In this document: piece after piece, positions 44,808 through 55,905 of the stretch
How the letters are laid out: each line of letters begins with the position of its first letter
Numbering within the stretch: the stretch's first letter is position 1
DNA from: Apoderus coryli
Taxonomy: Eukaryota; Arthropoda; Insecta; Coleoptera; Attelabidae
Reading direction: 5' to 3'
NCBI GenBank assembly: GCA_911728435.2
Contig: OU452205.1
Span: 9,740,260 to 9,804,259 of the forward strand
DNA length: 64,000 bases
Translations under genes and position numbers: made by a program
The notes under the pieces: generated by a model
The model's database searches: none
Told to the model about the DNA's origin: nothing
What the model saw: only the letters and a program-made list of their open reading frames with translations

Positions 44808-45093
44808 ACAATATTTTTAAATTTCTATTGAATTTATTTTTGTGGAGACTGACTTTTATTTGTCATCGAGAAACCATTTGAAGCTCATATCAGCATTGTG
44901 CTGGCCGCCGTCCAATAGAGACTTAAATACATATTCTGTATTTTTGATTTGTTTTCAGTAAATATTTTTTATAAAACTTCAAATTTACGCAAGATCTATA
45001 AATCTGAAATTGTTTATTCCTATTCCGAATGATGACGAGAATTTTCAGATATTGCAGAACATTAGAAAAATTACGAGAACATAATAGTATATT

Positions 45094-45196
45094 ATGCAAC
45101 GATCATGGAATGATGGTTATTAATACACGAGCATGAACCGGAATACGAAACAAGCCGAAGGCGAGTGTATTAATAACAATTACATGAGAGTTGCAT
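45094..45196. repeat. short palindromic MITE-like element
   Basis: ATGCAACGATCATGGAATGA and GGTTATTAATACACGAGC pair with GCGAGTGTATTAATAACAAT and TACATGAGAGTTGCAT. The centre is GAACCGG...GCCGAAGGC. No coding content. Confidence 0.65.
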
Positions 45197-46299
45197 ACGC
45201 TATTTAAAGTAAATAATATCTTCTCCGTGATTATTCATAACTTAACGCTGATAAATTCAATCTATGTTCCATTAAATTGGAAACAAATTAGCAATTAGCG
45301 ACTTAAGAAATATATCTGCTCGTTTGTACACAGAATCCAGCAATTCCAACCGGTGTTTTGGAATAGAACCCGCCAAATGATATCAATATTTCAATATTTC
45401 TTGAAAAGTCCGATTTGGGCAACAATTTTCAAGTCTTTACAAAGCTGCCTACGTTATTGAACGAACATGATTCTTATCTTGTGTTTGTTTTATAATTTTA
45501 AACACTTAAATATTGTTTTTTATTTGTATTATAAATTTAGCCATTTGTTGTAATCAAAACTTGTATTGTTTGTAATGATGACCCTATCCGATAATAATAT
45601 CGGTTTGAGGTGCAAAGAAAGAGATATACTGAACTGAACGATCACCATCTCTCTAGATAAGTTTGAATGTGCATAATTTTGAAAAAATTAATCAACCCAT
45701 AGGTTTGCCTATACTTTACATAAGATACGTACATCGCATGAATATGTTATGAGCTCAAAATTTTCGCACTTGCAAGTTTTTTAGTTTTCCCAACTTTTTC
45801 TGGAGAGAACAGAACATTTCTAATGATGATATTAAATGTAAGTTCAAATCCCGGTTGCATTTCTCTTGATAGTTATCAAACATGAAACTCGTTATGCTTG
45901 TTACCTACTACAAAATGGTATAATACAAAATTCTCCGCATGGTGTTTGAAGTTAAAAAGATTAAGATAAAAAGCTTTCAGACAAATAAGTTTTCTTTTCC
46001 GAAAACTTTCCATCGTAAAAGAGTAATTTATCTAATTTCTGATCTGTTTGCTTTTATTCAATATATGGCGTGCGATTTGTTCCAACTGGTAAATCGAATC
46101 AATTTTTTGCCGCACTGCTGCTTGTTTTTAAAAACTACGACTACAAGATGGAAACTTTCCTGCCTCGCCTAATTACAAGTTTTCTTTAAGGTCCCTAAAG
46201 ATTTTACCGCATGCCGTTCGTATAGAAATATGTGTAGACCATGTTTTGTATATTTTGTTCTAAGATAACTTGCATAAGAAATACATACTCGAACATATA

Positions 46300-46625
46300 C
46301 AGGGTGTACTTAAAGTAACGGATCGGGCGATTATATGATGTGCTACATGTGGGCCCTGAGAAGAAAAGTTTTGAGAAAATGCAGGTCGTTGCCTCCTTAT
46401 CTACTTTTGGATGTTTCGCTTTGTGAAATAACGAAAATTAACATTGTTTTTGGGAGGAGTATCTAGAACAGTTGCTTAAAGAAAGCACCGTTAACTGTTT
46501 TGCATACGGCTAAACTTTCCATAAACGATCGTTGCACAATTTCTATGATCTAGGGAGTGATCAATTGCATCTCCTTTTGAAAGCGGTGTCTTAATTCATC
46601 TAAATTCTGTGGTCTATTTAAGTAA
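46300..46625 (-). pseudogene. truncated mariner-like element, 3' end of transposase
   Basis: TA-CAGGGTGTACTTAAAGT at 46298-46316 is a mariner-type terminal repeat. On the minus strand, inward from 46625, the frame reads RPQNLDELRHRFQKEMQLIT and, further on, SFMESLAVCKTVNG, matching the C terminus of DDE_3 transposases (PxNLEELxxRIxxE...RLxxCIxxNGxHF). The catalytic part and the other terminal repeat are missing. Confidence 0.65.
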
Positions 46626-46663
46626 ACACGGATTTTGAGATGTCCCAAGCTTAACCTGCTTAT

Positions 46664-46765
46664 ACCACTTATGATGGGAACTGTGGTTCACGAAACATAT
46701 ATTATATGGTTTTGGTTTGACTCTCGTATACCAGAGTGTATATTATAAATAAAATATGATTCGTT
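46664..46765 (+). repeat. decayed hammerhead repeat
   Basis: TATACCA, CTTATGA (core G changed to T), T, helix II containing GAAC/GTTC, GAAAC, ATATAT..., TGGTTTTGG. It is followed about 35 nt later by TTTGTGGAGCTGACG, the downstream motif seen at other hammerhead loci. Confidence 0.5.
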
Positions 46766-46929
46766 TGTGGAGCTGACGTGTTTTATTTAGAAAATCTTAT
46801 TAGCATTATGAACAATAATAAAAAACAAATTTGACATGCAAAAGAATTAACTTGGTGTCGAAAATACTCCTTCCTCATTAATTGCGAACTTAGTTCAAGG
46901 TTATTTAAAAGTGATAAGTGTATTTCGTA

Positions 46930-48240
46930 CAAATCTAAAAATAATAATAATAATAATAATGCCTTTATTTTTTGACAAAAAAAAAAAACAGATAATGTAT
47001 AATTCATATCTTAATGTACTATAAAATTGTCAAAAAAAGGGGGAAGTTCACACGGAGTGTGCTCTACCACTTAACCCCATTGAAATTAATAATTAATCAA
47101 AGTATATATAAAACAAATGAAAAAAAAAAAGAAAAACAGTACAAGTAGGTATATATATATCCAACCCCGGTAGGAAACATTAACCAAAACCAGATTACAC
47201 TAATTCTAGGTATTGTATACAGATCATATTTGGAGTACCAGAAAAAAATAAAAATAGTCCCCCAAGTGTTTTGCTAACTGAGAAAGAAAGAAGTATAAGA
47301 ATAAGGTCAATTAACAAGAGATAGGTGAGGTTTGCTGTGACCAAATCCTCTGACACATACGTTTTTTAAAAGTTGACGGAGACAGTGTTTTAAAATCGCT
47401 AGGAATAGAATTAAGAAAGTTGCATATCGTGTATGAGAAGCTTCGTTGAAAAGTTGATGTTCTATGCACTGGAGGTGTTAGTAAAGATCTATTTCTTATA
47501 TTAATATTGTGTACATCACTGCGATATGTTATTTTGTTGTAGAGATAAGGAGGAGATTGAAATTTTACGATTTTGTTATATAAGCAAATAGTATTTAGAT
47601 GAAACCTATTTCGCATATTAAGCCACTTCAAGTCAGGCAATTTGTGAGACACATGTTCATATTTTCGTATGCCATATATCAGTGTATTCTTTGGATTTTA
47701 TTTACAGTGTCCACATCTAGAGATGGATAATATACAGGGGAACAGTAGTTGAAATGAGATAGAACGAGAGTCTCACGTAACATCTTCTTTGTCTCCTGCG
47801 TTAAATATTCTCTGTATGGAAATAATAGACGTAGGGCCGAGTATGCTTTTTCAATGGTGTTCTTAATGTGATCCCTATATCTAAGAGTTTGATCTAATAA
47901 GACTCCCAAATTCTTACCATTGTTTGATATCGACAGCAATTCACCGTTTATTCTCAACTTTAAATGATCCTCTAGATGCCTGCAGTTCTTCCTATTTCCA
48001 AAAGCGAGAACTTTAGATTTGCTGGGATTTAAACTTAATGAATGGTCGCGAGATAACCTAAATAATGAGTCGAGATCGTTATTCATAGCAATAGCAGCTT
48101 GATGAATTTCACTTACTTTAAAAGAATGATAAATTTGCGTGTCGTCCGCATACATACCAATATTACATATAACTAAATCTTTTGGAAATTGACTGGTGTA
48201 GAGAGTAAAAAGTAGAGGATAAAAAACATACAATTAATAA
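46930..48240 (-). pseudogene. 5'-truncated LINE (CR1-like), reverse transcriptase C-terminal half
   Basis: On the minus strand, 48233-47679 encodes LLFTLYTSQFPKDLVICNIG, MYADDTQIYHSF with intact YADD, then NLGVLLDQTLRYRDHIKNTI and LSHFNYCSPVYYPSLD. A one-frame shift near 47680 leads to 47652-47311 with SHKLPDLKWLNMRNRFHLN and STFQRSFSYTICNFLNSIP. The 3' end runs to (ATT)n at 46960-46938, the microsatellite tail of this LINE group. The palm block SGVPQGS is missing at the truncated start. Relative to most relics here it is well preserved, with about one frameshift. Confidence 0.85.
46938..46960. repeat. AAT microsatellite, LINE 3' tail
   Basis: Seven to eight AAT units; on the minus strand they form the (ATT)n tail of the LINE at 46930-48240. 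Confidence 0.9.
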
Positions 48241-48405
48241 GATCGAATTAGATATTAGTTGTTTAAGTTAAATTGAACACCCTTCATGTCCGCGGAATTT
48301 TTTGGAAACTTTTGGTTTTGACCATGTTTAGCAAGAGTTCCTTTTTAAGTTGCGAACTCAGAGAACTACAATTAAAACAAATCAGAAAAAAAAAGTTATC
48401 TTAAA

Positions 48406-48870
48406 ATGTATAGGTCCATCACAATTGTGTCGCATGTTCCTAAAAAGGCAAAGAGTGTTATTTTGATCTCCATTATGCACCATGATGATAAAGTTTTTAT
48501 AAATGATATAAAGAAACCCGATATAAATTTGTTTTATAATTCCACAAAATCTGGTGTAATTTGCGCACTTCTGATTGAAAAGTGCGCAAATTATTCAGCT
48601 TCCCGACGTAATCGTAGATGGCCAATGACCGTGTTTTTTGCTGATTTAAATCTAACTGGTATCAATAACAGAATAATTTATAAATTTGTCAAAAATGGAG
48701 AAGAAGTGTCCCATAGTTTATTTTTTCACCACATATGAAGCTAAGAAGAAAATGTTCCTCGGCAGATTCGAAATCTTGCGGGAGAAATTCTTACAATGAA
48801 AGTTACTAATCAAGCAGAACCTCTAAAAAATGAAGTGCAAAAGAAAAGGAAGCGATGTGAAATGTGTATG
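48406..48870 (+). pseudogene. piggyBac transposase C-terminal fragment
   Basis: The frame includes VPKKAKSVILISIMHHDD, DIKKPDINLFYNSTKSGV, YSASRRNRRWPMTVFFADLN and LTGINNRIIYKF, which follow the C-terminal core of piggyBac transposases (KxxxxLLSTMH...KPxxxxYNxTKGGVD...SRxTRRWPM...NxAGINSxVIY). The catalytic aspartate expected after TKGGV is missing (TKSGVICALL). The frame ends at 48738; beyond a shift comes KRKRCEMCM, a trace of the cysteine-rich tail. It is not part of the 40775-42443 element, whose transposase covers the other half. Confidence 0.75.
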
Positions 48871-49059
48871 TAAAACCAAATTTGCTGAAATTGTAAATAG
48901 TTAAAAATATTTTTTTCTTACTATTATATATGATTATGTTAACCACTTAAAAAAAATAAAAACAATGTTGACAGTGAAAACATTTTTTTTTTTTTTGTAA
49001 AAAAAAATATGGGTTCTACAGACCTACAGTAGTACTGCAACAAAAATGCGATGATAGTA

Positions 49060-49535
49060 CTTAAGGGCTATGGAAAAAATATAATACACCCGGAGATCCT
49101 CAATTTTTGAAAGATTTTAGAGTTTTGCGTCACAATAGGTCCTCGTACGGGGTGTACTCGCGTGATGCTGAGCAAATATTGGGTGGTGACCCTAACAAAT
49201 TTTCGTCTTTTATCAATTCCAGAAACCATTCTGGGCGATTGCCTGGTAGTATGACTGATAAATGTGACAATATTGTTGATCCGCAGGAACTTGTGAATAA
49301 ATTTGCGAAGTTTTTCAGCACATCATACGTTCCATCTCGAACTTTTGATATTGATCATGGTGTTTGATGATGTGTCTCATTTACCGGATCGCCTGATTAC
49401 TGAGACGGAAGTCTATGAAGCTTTGAGAAGGTTGAAAGCTAAATTTACATCGGGTCCTGATATTATTACCATCTTTTGTAATTAGCGATTCTGCCACTGT
49501 GTTTGCTAAACCATTGTGTACAATAGCACTGAAAA
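49060..49535 (+). pseudogene. LINE ORF2 fragment between endonuclease and reverse transcriptase
   Basis: Reads DPNKFSSFINSRNHSGRLPG, NIVDPQELVNKFAKFFSTSY, then in another frame LITETEVYEALRRLKAKFTS with GPDII, and finally SATVFAKPLCTI. This is the linker and first reverse transcriptase block of Jockey-like LINEs (DPNKFW...FAxFFSSxY...ALxxLKxxKSPGPDGIP...LAxPLxxIF). Truncated on both sides. Confidence 0.7.
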
Positions 49536-50120
49536 AAATATTGTACGTAAAACCAATTAATGGTTGTCATCAATATTTTGAACATTAATATTATGAATTG
49601 GTCACTGTTACAATGAATTTTGATCATACATTGTTAATTTCATACATAGAAACAATGTACGATGAAACATTAATCAATAAATGCAAGACATCGAAAATTT
49701 ATGTTTTTTTATCAATATAATGTCACTATTTATTGCTTCAATGTTTTAAATTTCTTAATTTATGCTCTTCGCCTTTAACACAATTAGTTGTATCTCATAC
49801 CCCTACGAACAGCGAACATAAAAACTAATAAACGATCATCGTTGATTCAATGGATGCTAAGCATTAATTTTACGAACCTAACCGTTAAATTCTGAATAAC
49901 GCGCGCAAATCAATGCACCCGGACCGTAGACTGAGTACTCAAAACATTGACATTATGACATTATCATAGAGTTTTTGTTTTCGCGTCCTTTTTGTTTTGT
50001 TTAGTTAAATTTATACAGTTGAAAAGTGAAGTGTGTTCCTAAATCTATTTTTAAAATTTGTTCCCAAATAATACAAAAAATGTAAATTCAAAGTTAATAT
50101 CAGGCCTACTTTAAAATTGA

Positions 50121-50320
50121 TCATTCCTGGGTCCGGATTGTTGGAAGGAGTGGCCACAAAAAATCATTAATATTATCAACATCATGAATAGAAGACGGTA
50201 TTGTGATATTTTCCCTTGCATAAATGTTTAGATCTCGTAATAATTTCCAATTTTGTTTAGAAGAGTTTCCGCGGACTTTAGTTTCCAAATATAGTTTTTT
50301 CTCCCTATTCACCTCAAACG
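50121..50320 (-). pseudogene. LINE ORF2 linker fragment
   Basis: Minus-strand frame NREKKLYLETKVRGNSSKQN, then WKLLRDLNIYARENITIPSS, matches the segment after the endonuclease domain in Jockey/CR1-like LINEs (KKxYxxxKLxxxxxxxxWKxLxxLNIYxxxxxxIP). No flanking domain is recognised. Confidence 0.55.
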
Positions 50321-51887
50321 ACAGACGAATCTGACATGTTTAGCATTTAATATTAACTAAATTAAAAACAAAGCCTTTAGATTTCGAGTGTCGTACAAAT
50401 ATAATTTAAGTTATTTACAAAGCAGGTGCATCAAATCAATGGACGTACAGTAAGATAAGATAAGAGTCTTATTTGGGCTTTTAAGTTTTCTAACCATTAG
50501 TACTAGTATATTTGAACCATACTGCACTTTGCAGTACACATAATACATATGTATATGCTCGCGATTCTTGATTGAATACAGAACAATAATCTCAATGTTT
50601 CGTAATAATAATTTCCGGCGAACATATATTACGTAAAACAATTATTATAACCCAATGTAATAATCAGCCCCGTCCATCAATTTCAATTTTGTATGCATAA
50701 TATACTGGACAATTATCACAAAAAGTAATATTTACCATGGGAAGCTAAAGTACCTACCAAAAAAATAATTTAAGAAGCATTTCCGAAATCAAGTTGATTG
50801 AAACATTATTTCATTTTTTTTGTATGTATAGAATCACCCGTTTCATATTTTGGAGTTGTTTTGGAAACCGCATGTAAGTAAGGTATTGGCTAGTAGTCTG
50901 AGACTGGTTGAGAGAATATACTATTGTTTTATCATTATTATATTGCTACTCACTTTGGAATTTAACGAGAATTATATCATGGTGTTTACTTTTTTCTATA
51001 ATATATTAAAATTCACGTGCCCGTGGCATAGGTAGAATGAAGAGCAAATTTCTGGGGAAAATCAAAATCCTTTTCTAAATTGGTAGTAGAAAAATAATTT
51101 TTCAAAAGCCAAACAAATACATATCTTTTTGTCTGCAGCGACACAATTTATAGTAGTATTTATTCCGTATTTTAATACCGAAAATATGTCAAGCGTAACA
51201 CAGGCGAAAAATATTTCCATTACATTAAAGCTACCTGATTTTCTTATAAGGTACTTATATACCTATATAAAGTATACTAAACTAGTTTATACTTCAGCTT
51301 TCCCATGACGTTTTACGTGATGCTGTAAAATCTAAATGAGAGCTCATTTGAAGCGATTTTTTACAAGAGCGACCCTCGCCTTTTTATTTTGCGGGCACGC
51401 ACAGGAATACTGACTGCGACATTTTCTCGAGAATATACATCATTTGGTCTGTTGTTGAAAGTCGTGTCTTGGGATATAGAAAAAACTCAGTGAGACAGAA
51501 TATAAAATTATGGTAAAGGCGACCTGTCGTTCTCATACGTTGAAAAAAGAAAATGGAATGAAACTAAATACCTACATATAATATAATAACTGTCTGCGTT
51601 CGTTTTTATTATGGATAATCGCTCATTAATGTGACTGTATTTTATTTAATGTTGAAGGGCTGAACATTAAGTCAGGAATTAAAAGTTAAACAAAATTTAC
51701 CAAAAATAGAGAACTCGAGTTTAAACTGATCAAAATTATAAATATGCAAACTATAAAGTGCTGAAAAGTCGTTAGTAATTAAAAAACTTCGTAAATTTCA
51801 TATGAATCTTATTGAGAACGATATAAAAGATTAACGGCGTCTACTCCACAATACGAACTTCGTGTAATTAAATCACATAAAAATAAA

Positions 51888-51930
51888 ACCATACATGTTT
51901 CAAGATTATAAAAATCTCATCATCAGTGGT
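51888..51930 (-). ncRNA. candidate type I hammerhead ribozyme (left arm)
   Basis: Minus strand: ACCA, CTGATGA, T, helix II GAGATT-TTTAT-AATCTT, GAAA, ACA-TGT, A (cleavage), TGGT. Helix I is 4 bp and helix II 6 bp with one G-T pair. Confidence 0.65.
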
Positions 51931-52277
51931 ATATAACTAGCGTTCAGAGACATTTTGAATTGTGAACACAAATTCTTACTTAGGTTTAATTATATAGGGC
52001 TGCGGAAAGAAAAACATTGGTATATAAACTTTAACGGTATTTAAATAATATTCACATTATTATGTGGATAATGGATTTTTTCGTTTTTTTACGCATAATT
52101 GAGTTGAAAAATGATTTTTGTAGTTTTAATAAAATTTAATTAAAATAATAATGTGAATATTATTTAAATACCGTTAAAGTTTATTTAAAAAATTGTTCTT
52201 TTTTTTTCTTTTCGCAATGTGACCTATATAATTAAACCTAAGTAAGAATTTGGGTTCACAATTCAAAATGTCGCTGA

Positions 52278-52320
52278 ACCACTGATGATGAGATTTTTAT
52301 AATCTTGAAACATGTATGGT
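52278..52320 (+). ncRNA. candidate type I hammerhead ribozyme (right arm)
   Basis: Identical in core and helices to the left-arm copy: ACCA, CTGATGA, T, GAGATT...AATCTT, GAAA, ACA-TGT, A (cleavage after 52316), TGGT. Confidence 0.65.
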
Positions 52321-53169
52321 TTTATTTTTATGTGATTTAATTACAAGAAGTTCGTATTGTGGAGTAGACGCTTTTTATTTGTACGTTATCAACTCCTCGC
52401 TAGTATGGATTTTCTAAAAAAAAAATTATAAATTTTGTTGTGTTGCCTTATACATGTTCAGAACAGGTCCGAAGACGTCAGACTCACTCTCACAAAATTT
52501 CCTATTCTCGAATATTCGTGATTCTTTTGTTCATATTGTAAAGCCAAAAAAAAATCCCTAAAAATTATAAAGCCATAGATTTTTCTGTACATTTCTAGTT
52601 GTCTAATCCTCAAAATAGATACCAGCGGTTTGTTAGGGAACAGGAAATTAGGAAACTCCAGACTATTTACTTGTTTTCATGAGGATCGAGCATAATAATT
52701 TATATATTTATTTTTATATAAATAAATTTTTAGAGTTAGCCAGAGACAAAATGTCAAAGATGTTTTCATGTTTGTTAAGTGTATAAGTAATATTTAAAAA
52801 AAAATCGAGAAAATCATTGTTTATAAGTTAAATGAGGTAAACCACTTTAGAAGCCATTGTCATTAAAAAATAAGTCAACGAAATTCTTAATTAATTAATT
52901 AACATCACTATATGTAGTACTTATTCACATACAAAAAAATCACAAATTAGGTTTAATTCTATACTAAGAGTACAAAACTCCCATTTAAAAAGTTTTAAAC
53001 TGTATGTGATGGTAGACGTGATGTTTTGTGAAATAGATGTATTTTTATATAAAAAAAAAAGGTTTTAGTTTAAACAATGTAACTTTTAGAATGTTAATTA
53101 ATAATCGAAATTCTAATAACAAACTGTTTCATGTACCTACTTTAATTTCAAGGAAAAAAATCGAAATAG

Positions 53170-53200
53170 AATAACCTGAAGTCGAAACGTAGTAAGATTT
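53170..53200 (+). repeat. hammerhead remnant lacking helix II
   Basis: AACCTGAAG is joined directly to TCGAAACGTAGT, consistent with loss of helix II from a CTGAAGA...GAAACGTA copy. Confidence 0.35.
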
Positions 53201-53264
53201 CGTAATAGAATTAGACAAGCCAAATGTAAATTTAAAATGAAAACAAGTAGTTTTCGAGCACCTT

Positions 53265-53725
53265 AAACCCAAAGAAAAAATATATAAAAAATTTCTGCAT
53301 AGGTATCCCCATAAAAAATAATCAAGGGGTGTAAGATCCGGGCTTCTATGGTGCCTCGATGACAGATCACCTTTTCTGGGAAAAGTTGATTGACAACCGC
53401 AAGCGATTGGTTGGAGGTGTGGCAAGTGGCCCCACCATGTTTCCACATTTAAACTTTCAAACTCCCGCAGTAGTGCAGCAAAAAAGTTTCTTAACATATC
53501 GCAATACCATTCACTGTTTACCGTAAGTGCCCGCCGGTCTTCATAAAAATAAGGCCCAATGATGCCTTCACCAGACATGGCAGCCCACGTAATAACTTTT
53601 GGACTATGTAGTGGTCGTCCATGTTTCTCTTTCGGATTTTCGTTGGCCCAGTAGAGGCAGTTCTGTTTGTTTATGTGCCCGTTTAAGTGAAAGTTTGTTA
53701 CGTGACTAAAAATAATCTTAATCAT
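53265..53725 (-). pseudogene. mariner-like transposase fragment
   Basis: The minus strand encodes FHLNGHINKQNCLYWANENP, PLHSPKVITWAAMSGEGIIG and PYFYEDRRALTVNSEWYCDM (53725-53500). In a shifted frame follow GATCHTSNQSLAVVNQLFPE (about 53440-53380) and back in the first frame SPDLTPLDYFLWGYL (about 53335-53290). The blocks are the catalytic core of an insect DDE_3 transposase. Two frameshifts and the missing N terminus make it inactive. The aspartate expected before GATCHT (QQDGATCHT) has been lost. Confidence 0.8.
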
Positions 53726-54708
53726 AATAACATTCGCTTTTTATTAGCACATTGGTCTTATTCGGTCCGTCTATCACAAATTTCTTACATTCGTTTTTTT
53801 CTTTGGTACGGTCGTTATTTTTATTGAGCCAGCAAATTCGCTTTCCTTTTTTTCCAATAACTCAGTTCTTTCGCTGTGAGAGGCTTATTTCTTTTACAAA
53901 ATAAAGATTACGCCCTAATAAACCTGTAAGAAAAATCAAAATGTCAAAAAAAAAACTCACAAAAACTCTTAAAAGAGAAAACATATTTCCAAACACCGAT
54001 TTCTCAAAACTATGTAACTGTAATATTCTCTAGTTTTTATTAAGACGGCATCGGCAGTCCAGCAGGTACCCAGTGCAGGTTTAGAAAACCATGTAAATAT
54101 CCTAGATATGAATTGAGAAAGTACAAAACAACAACAACCAATCAATTAAATATTTACAAAAGTTTGGCATATAATTTAAGTGCTTCCCTTGCGTACATCA
54201 TCATTAGGGGTCCCGGTTTATGCTAATCTAAATATTTTATATAAATATTAACTGTATTGTAAATTATAAGTTTTGTGAATATATCAAAATCCTAGCAAGA
54301 TTTAACAGATTAATCACCTACATACTTTATGCAACATAAATACAATTCAGCGAGACAGCTGACACTTGGTATAAACTTCGTAATTACTATGTCATGTTAG
54401 CTAACAAAACTGGCCTTCCAGATAAATATTGAATTAAAACTTTCAAATGCCACATACACTGGGAGCTTATCGCGCTTTTTAATATGTAAAAGGCTTCGAA
54501 AAATAAATAGTCGCACAATCATTCATTCATTCTTTGCAGCGCCAGCCTGTAATGGAAACACTTCTGATGTGATTTGTTAAACGGAATTATTTATTAGCCA
54601 CTAGGGGTTAAGGCAAAAAGTTTGTGGTAATTCATGAGGATAAATAAACTGTTTACTTTTTCCTCTATTTATATCAAGTAGATAAATTGGATTGATTGTA
54701 GGTCTAAA

Positions 54709-54729
54709 ATATATATATATATATATATA
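54709..54729. repeat. AT microsatellite
   Basis: About ten uninterrupted AT units. Confidence 0.9.
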
Positions 54730-54956
54730 CAAACACAATGCGTGTACCGCATATAAAAAAAAAGTTGGATTGAATATAAAGTTGATCGAAGTACACACAC
54801 AATTTTCTTAATATAATATTTTTCGGCCCAGGAATGGTAGGGAAGCCTTGAGGTAGCTATTTATTTATTAACCATTTCGAATTTGAGTCGATAATGTGAA
54901 CTGGAGTTGTTTGCAATTATTATTTGCAATACTATGTTGAGTGAAACCCATGAAAT

Positions 54957-55905
54957 TGTAACAAAACACCACGCCACTGGCATTAACGTACACATGGTTT
55001 CTTTAATTTTGTATAAATGTTTATTTTTTCTATGGTAGTTTCGAATGATAGAAATATAAGTTTTAAGTTCTTTATCTCTTACGAATATTACAATCTTATT
55101 GTAACATCTGTAAATAATAAACTTATTATCTCTGGTGCCTTTTCCAATGTGATAAAAGAATTAGTAATAGTAGATAACCAGATGTTTTACAGTTATTATG
55201 AAGCGATTTGGAAATGCAATTGGACTTTCCAACGTTAGATTCGTTATAGCCTTGGTATGGTTTAGAGGTAGCAGTTTGATAAAGTTAATCAAATATTTGT
55301 TTTTGGACTTAGAAGATTTTAAACAAGTTAATAATTGTTTTCTAGTTTTGTTTTAAAGTATATCAGTATAAAGATAAAGTCCATTTCATTTTCGTTCTGT
55401 AATAGTGAGTTTTATAAAGTTTTCTAATAGTTAATCGACGGAAAGCTTCAGTAAGTACTTTGTTTATTCTTCTTGATTTCTCTAAAGATTGAAGGACTTT
55501 TTGTTTTCTAATTCAGTTTTTAAAGATTAATTCTTTTGTCATTGATTAATGTTTCGAATTTAATGTTTGTTACAATTGTCAGATTACAATAATTGTAATT
55601 AAAACTTTCGTGCGGGAATTAATATAATTATTTGTAATTATATTAATTTACATATTTTAAGTTGTACAGTATCAGATCAGAATTTTCCTTTTTGATATTC
55701 AGTTTCTTTTAATGTTTTGTTCATTTGTTAATGACTCAGATTTTCTTTTTGATTTTCATTCTCTTTTAATTGTTTTATTCTTTTTATTTACACATATTTA
55801 TTTTTTTGGTTGTTATGCATTTTCTTTATAAATTACTAATTAAATTTAGTTGTATTGAGCACAAACCTTTGTGTTTTTATTTTAATAAAGCTCAGATATT
55901 TTGGT
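54957..55905 (+). repeat. possible LTR with primer-binding-site-like end
   Basis: TGTAACAAAACACCACGCC at 54957 looks like a Gypsy-type LTR start, TTGTATAAATG (about 55009) like a TATA box and TTTTAATAAAGCTCAG (about 55880) like a polyadenylation region. Just after comes TTTGGTGACCAGAAGGG, which resembles the TGGTGACC primer-binding sites downstream of insect LTRs. No second LTR or target duplication was found and the right boundary does not end in CA, so this remains tentative. Confidence 0.3.

Larger units (their letters stand above)
44264..44882. mobile_element. Penelope-type inverted pair with 12-bp target duplication
   Basis: AAACCATTTGAA occurs at 44264-44275 and 44871-44882, flanking the element. 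Inverted arms run from TCTCGATGACAAATAAA (about 44311) to its mirror (about 44870) and meet in a near-perfect hairpin around 44595 (CCAATTCTGTCGA / TCGACAGAATTGG). Left of the arm is an unpaired tail of about 35 bp containing AGTCCATTCTTAAGTGGAG. Inverted repeats, variable-length duplication and a short single-sided tail are the known layout of Penelope-like elements; no reverse transcriptase is present. Confidence 0.75.
51837..52371. repeat. head-to-head inverted pair of hammerhead repeats
   Basis: Arms run from GCGTCTACTCCACAATACGA (left) to its mirror ending at 52371. Further inward a second perfect block, ACTTTAACGGTATTTAAATA and ATATTCACATTATTAT, is mirrored around 52080-52150. Each arm has a hammerhead on its own strand, and the right arm ends TGTGGAGTAGACG. 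There is no coding region. Confidence 0.8.

Noticed and set aside
54195..54230. CATCATCATTAGG...CCGG near 54.2 kb as a hammerhead
   Set aside because: No GAAA partner or pairing strands.
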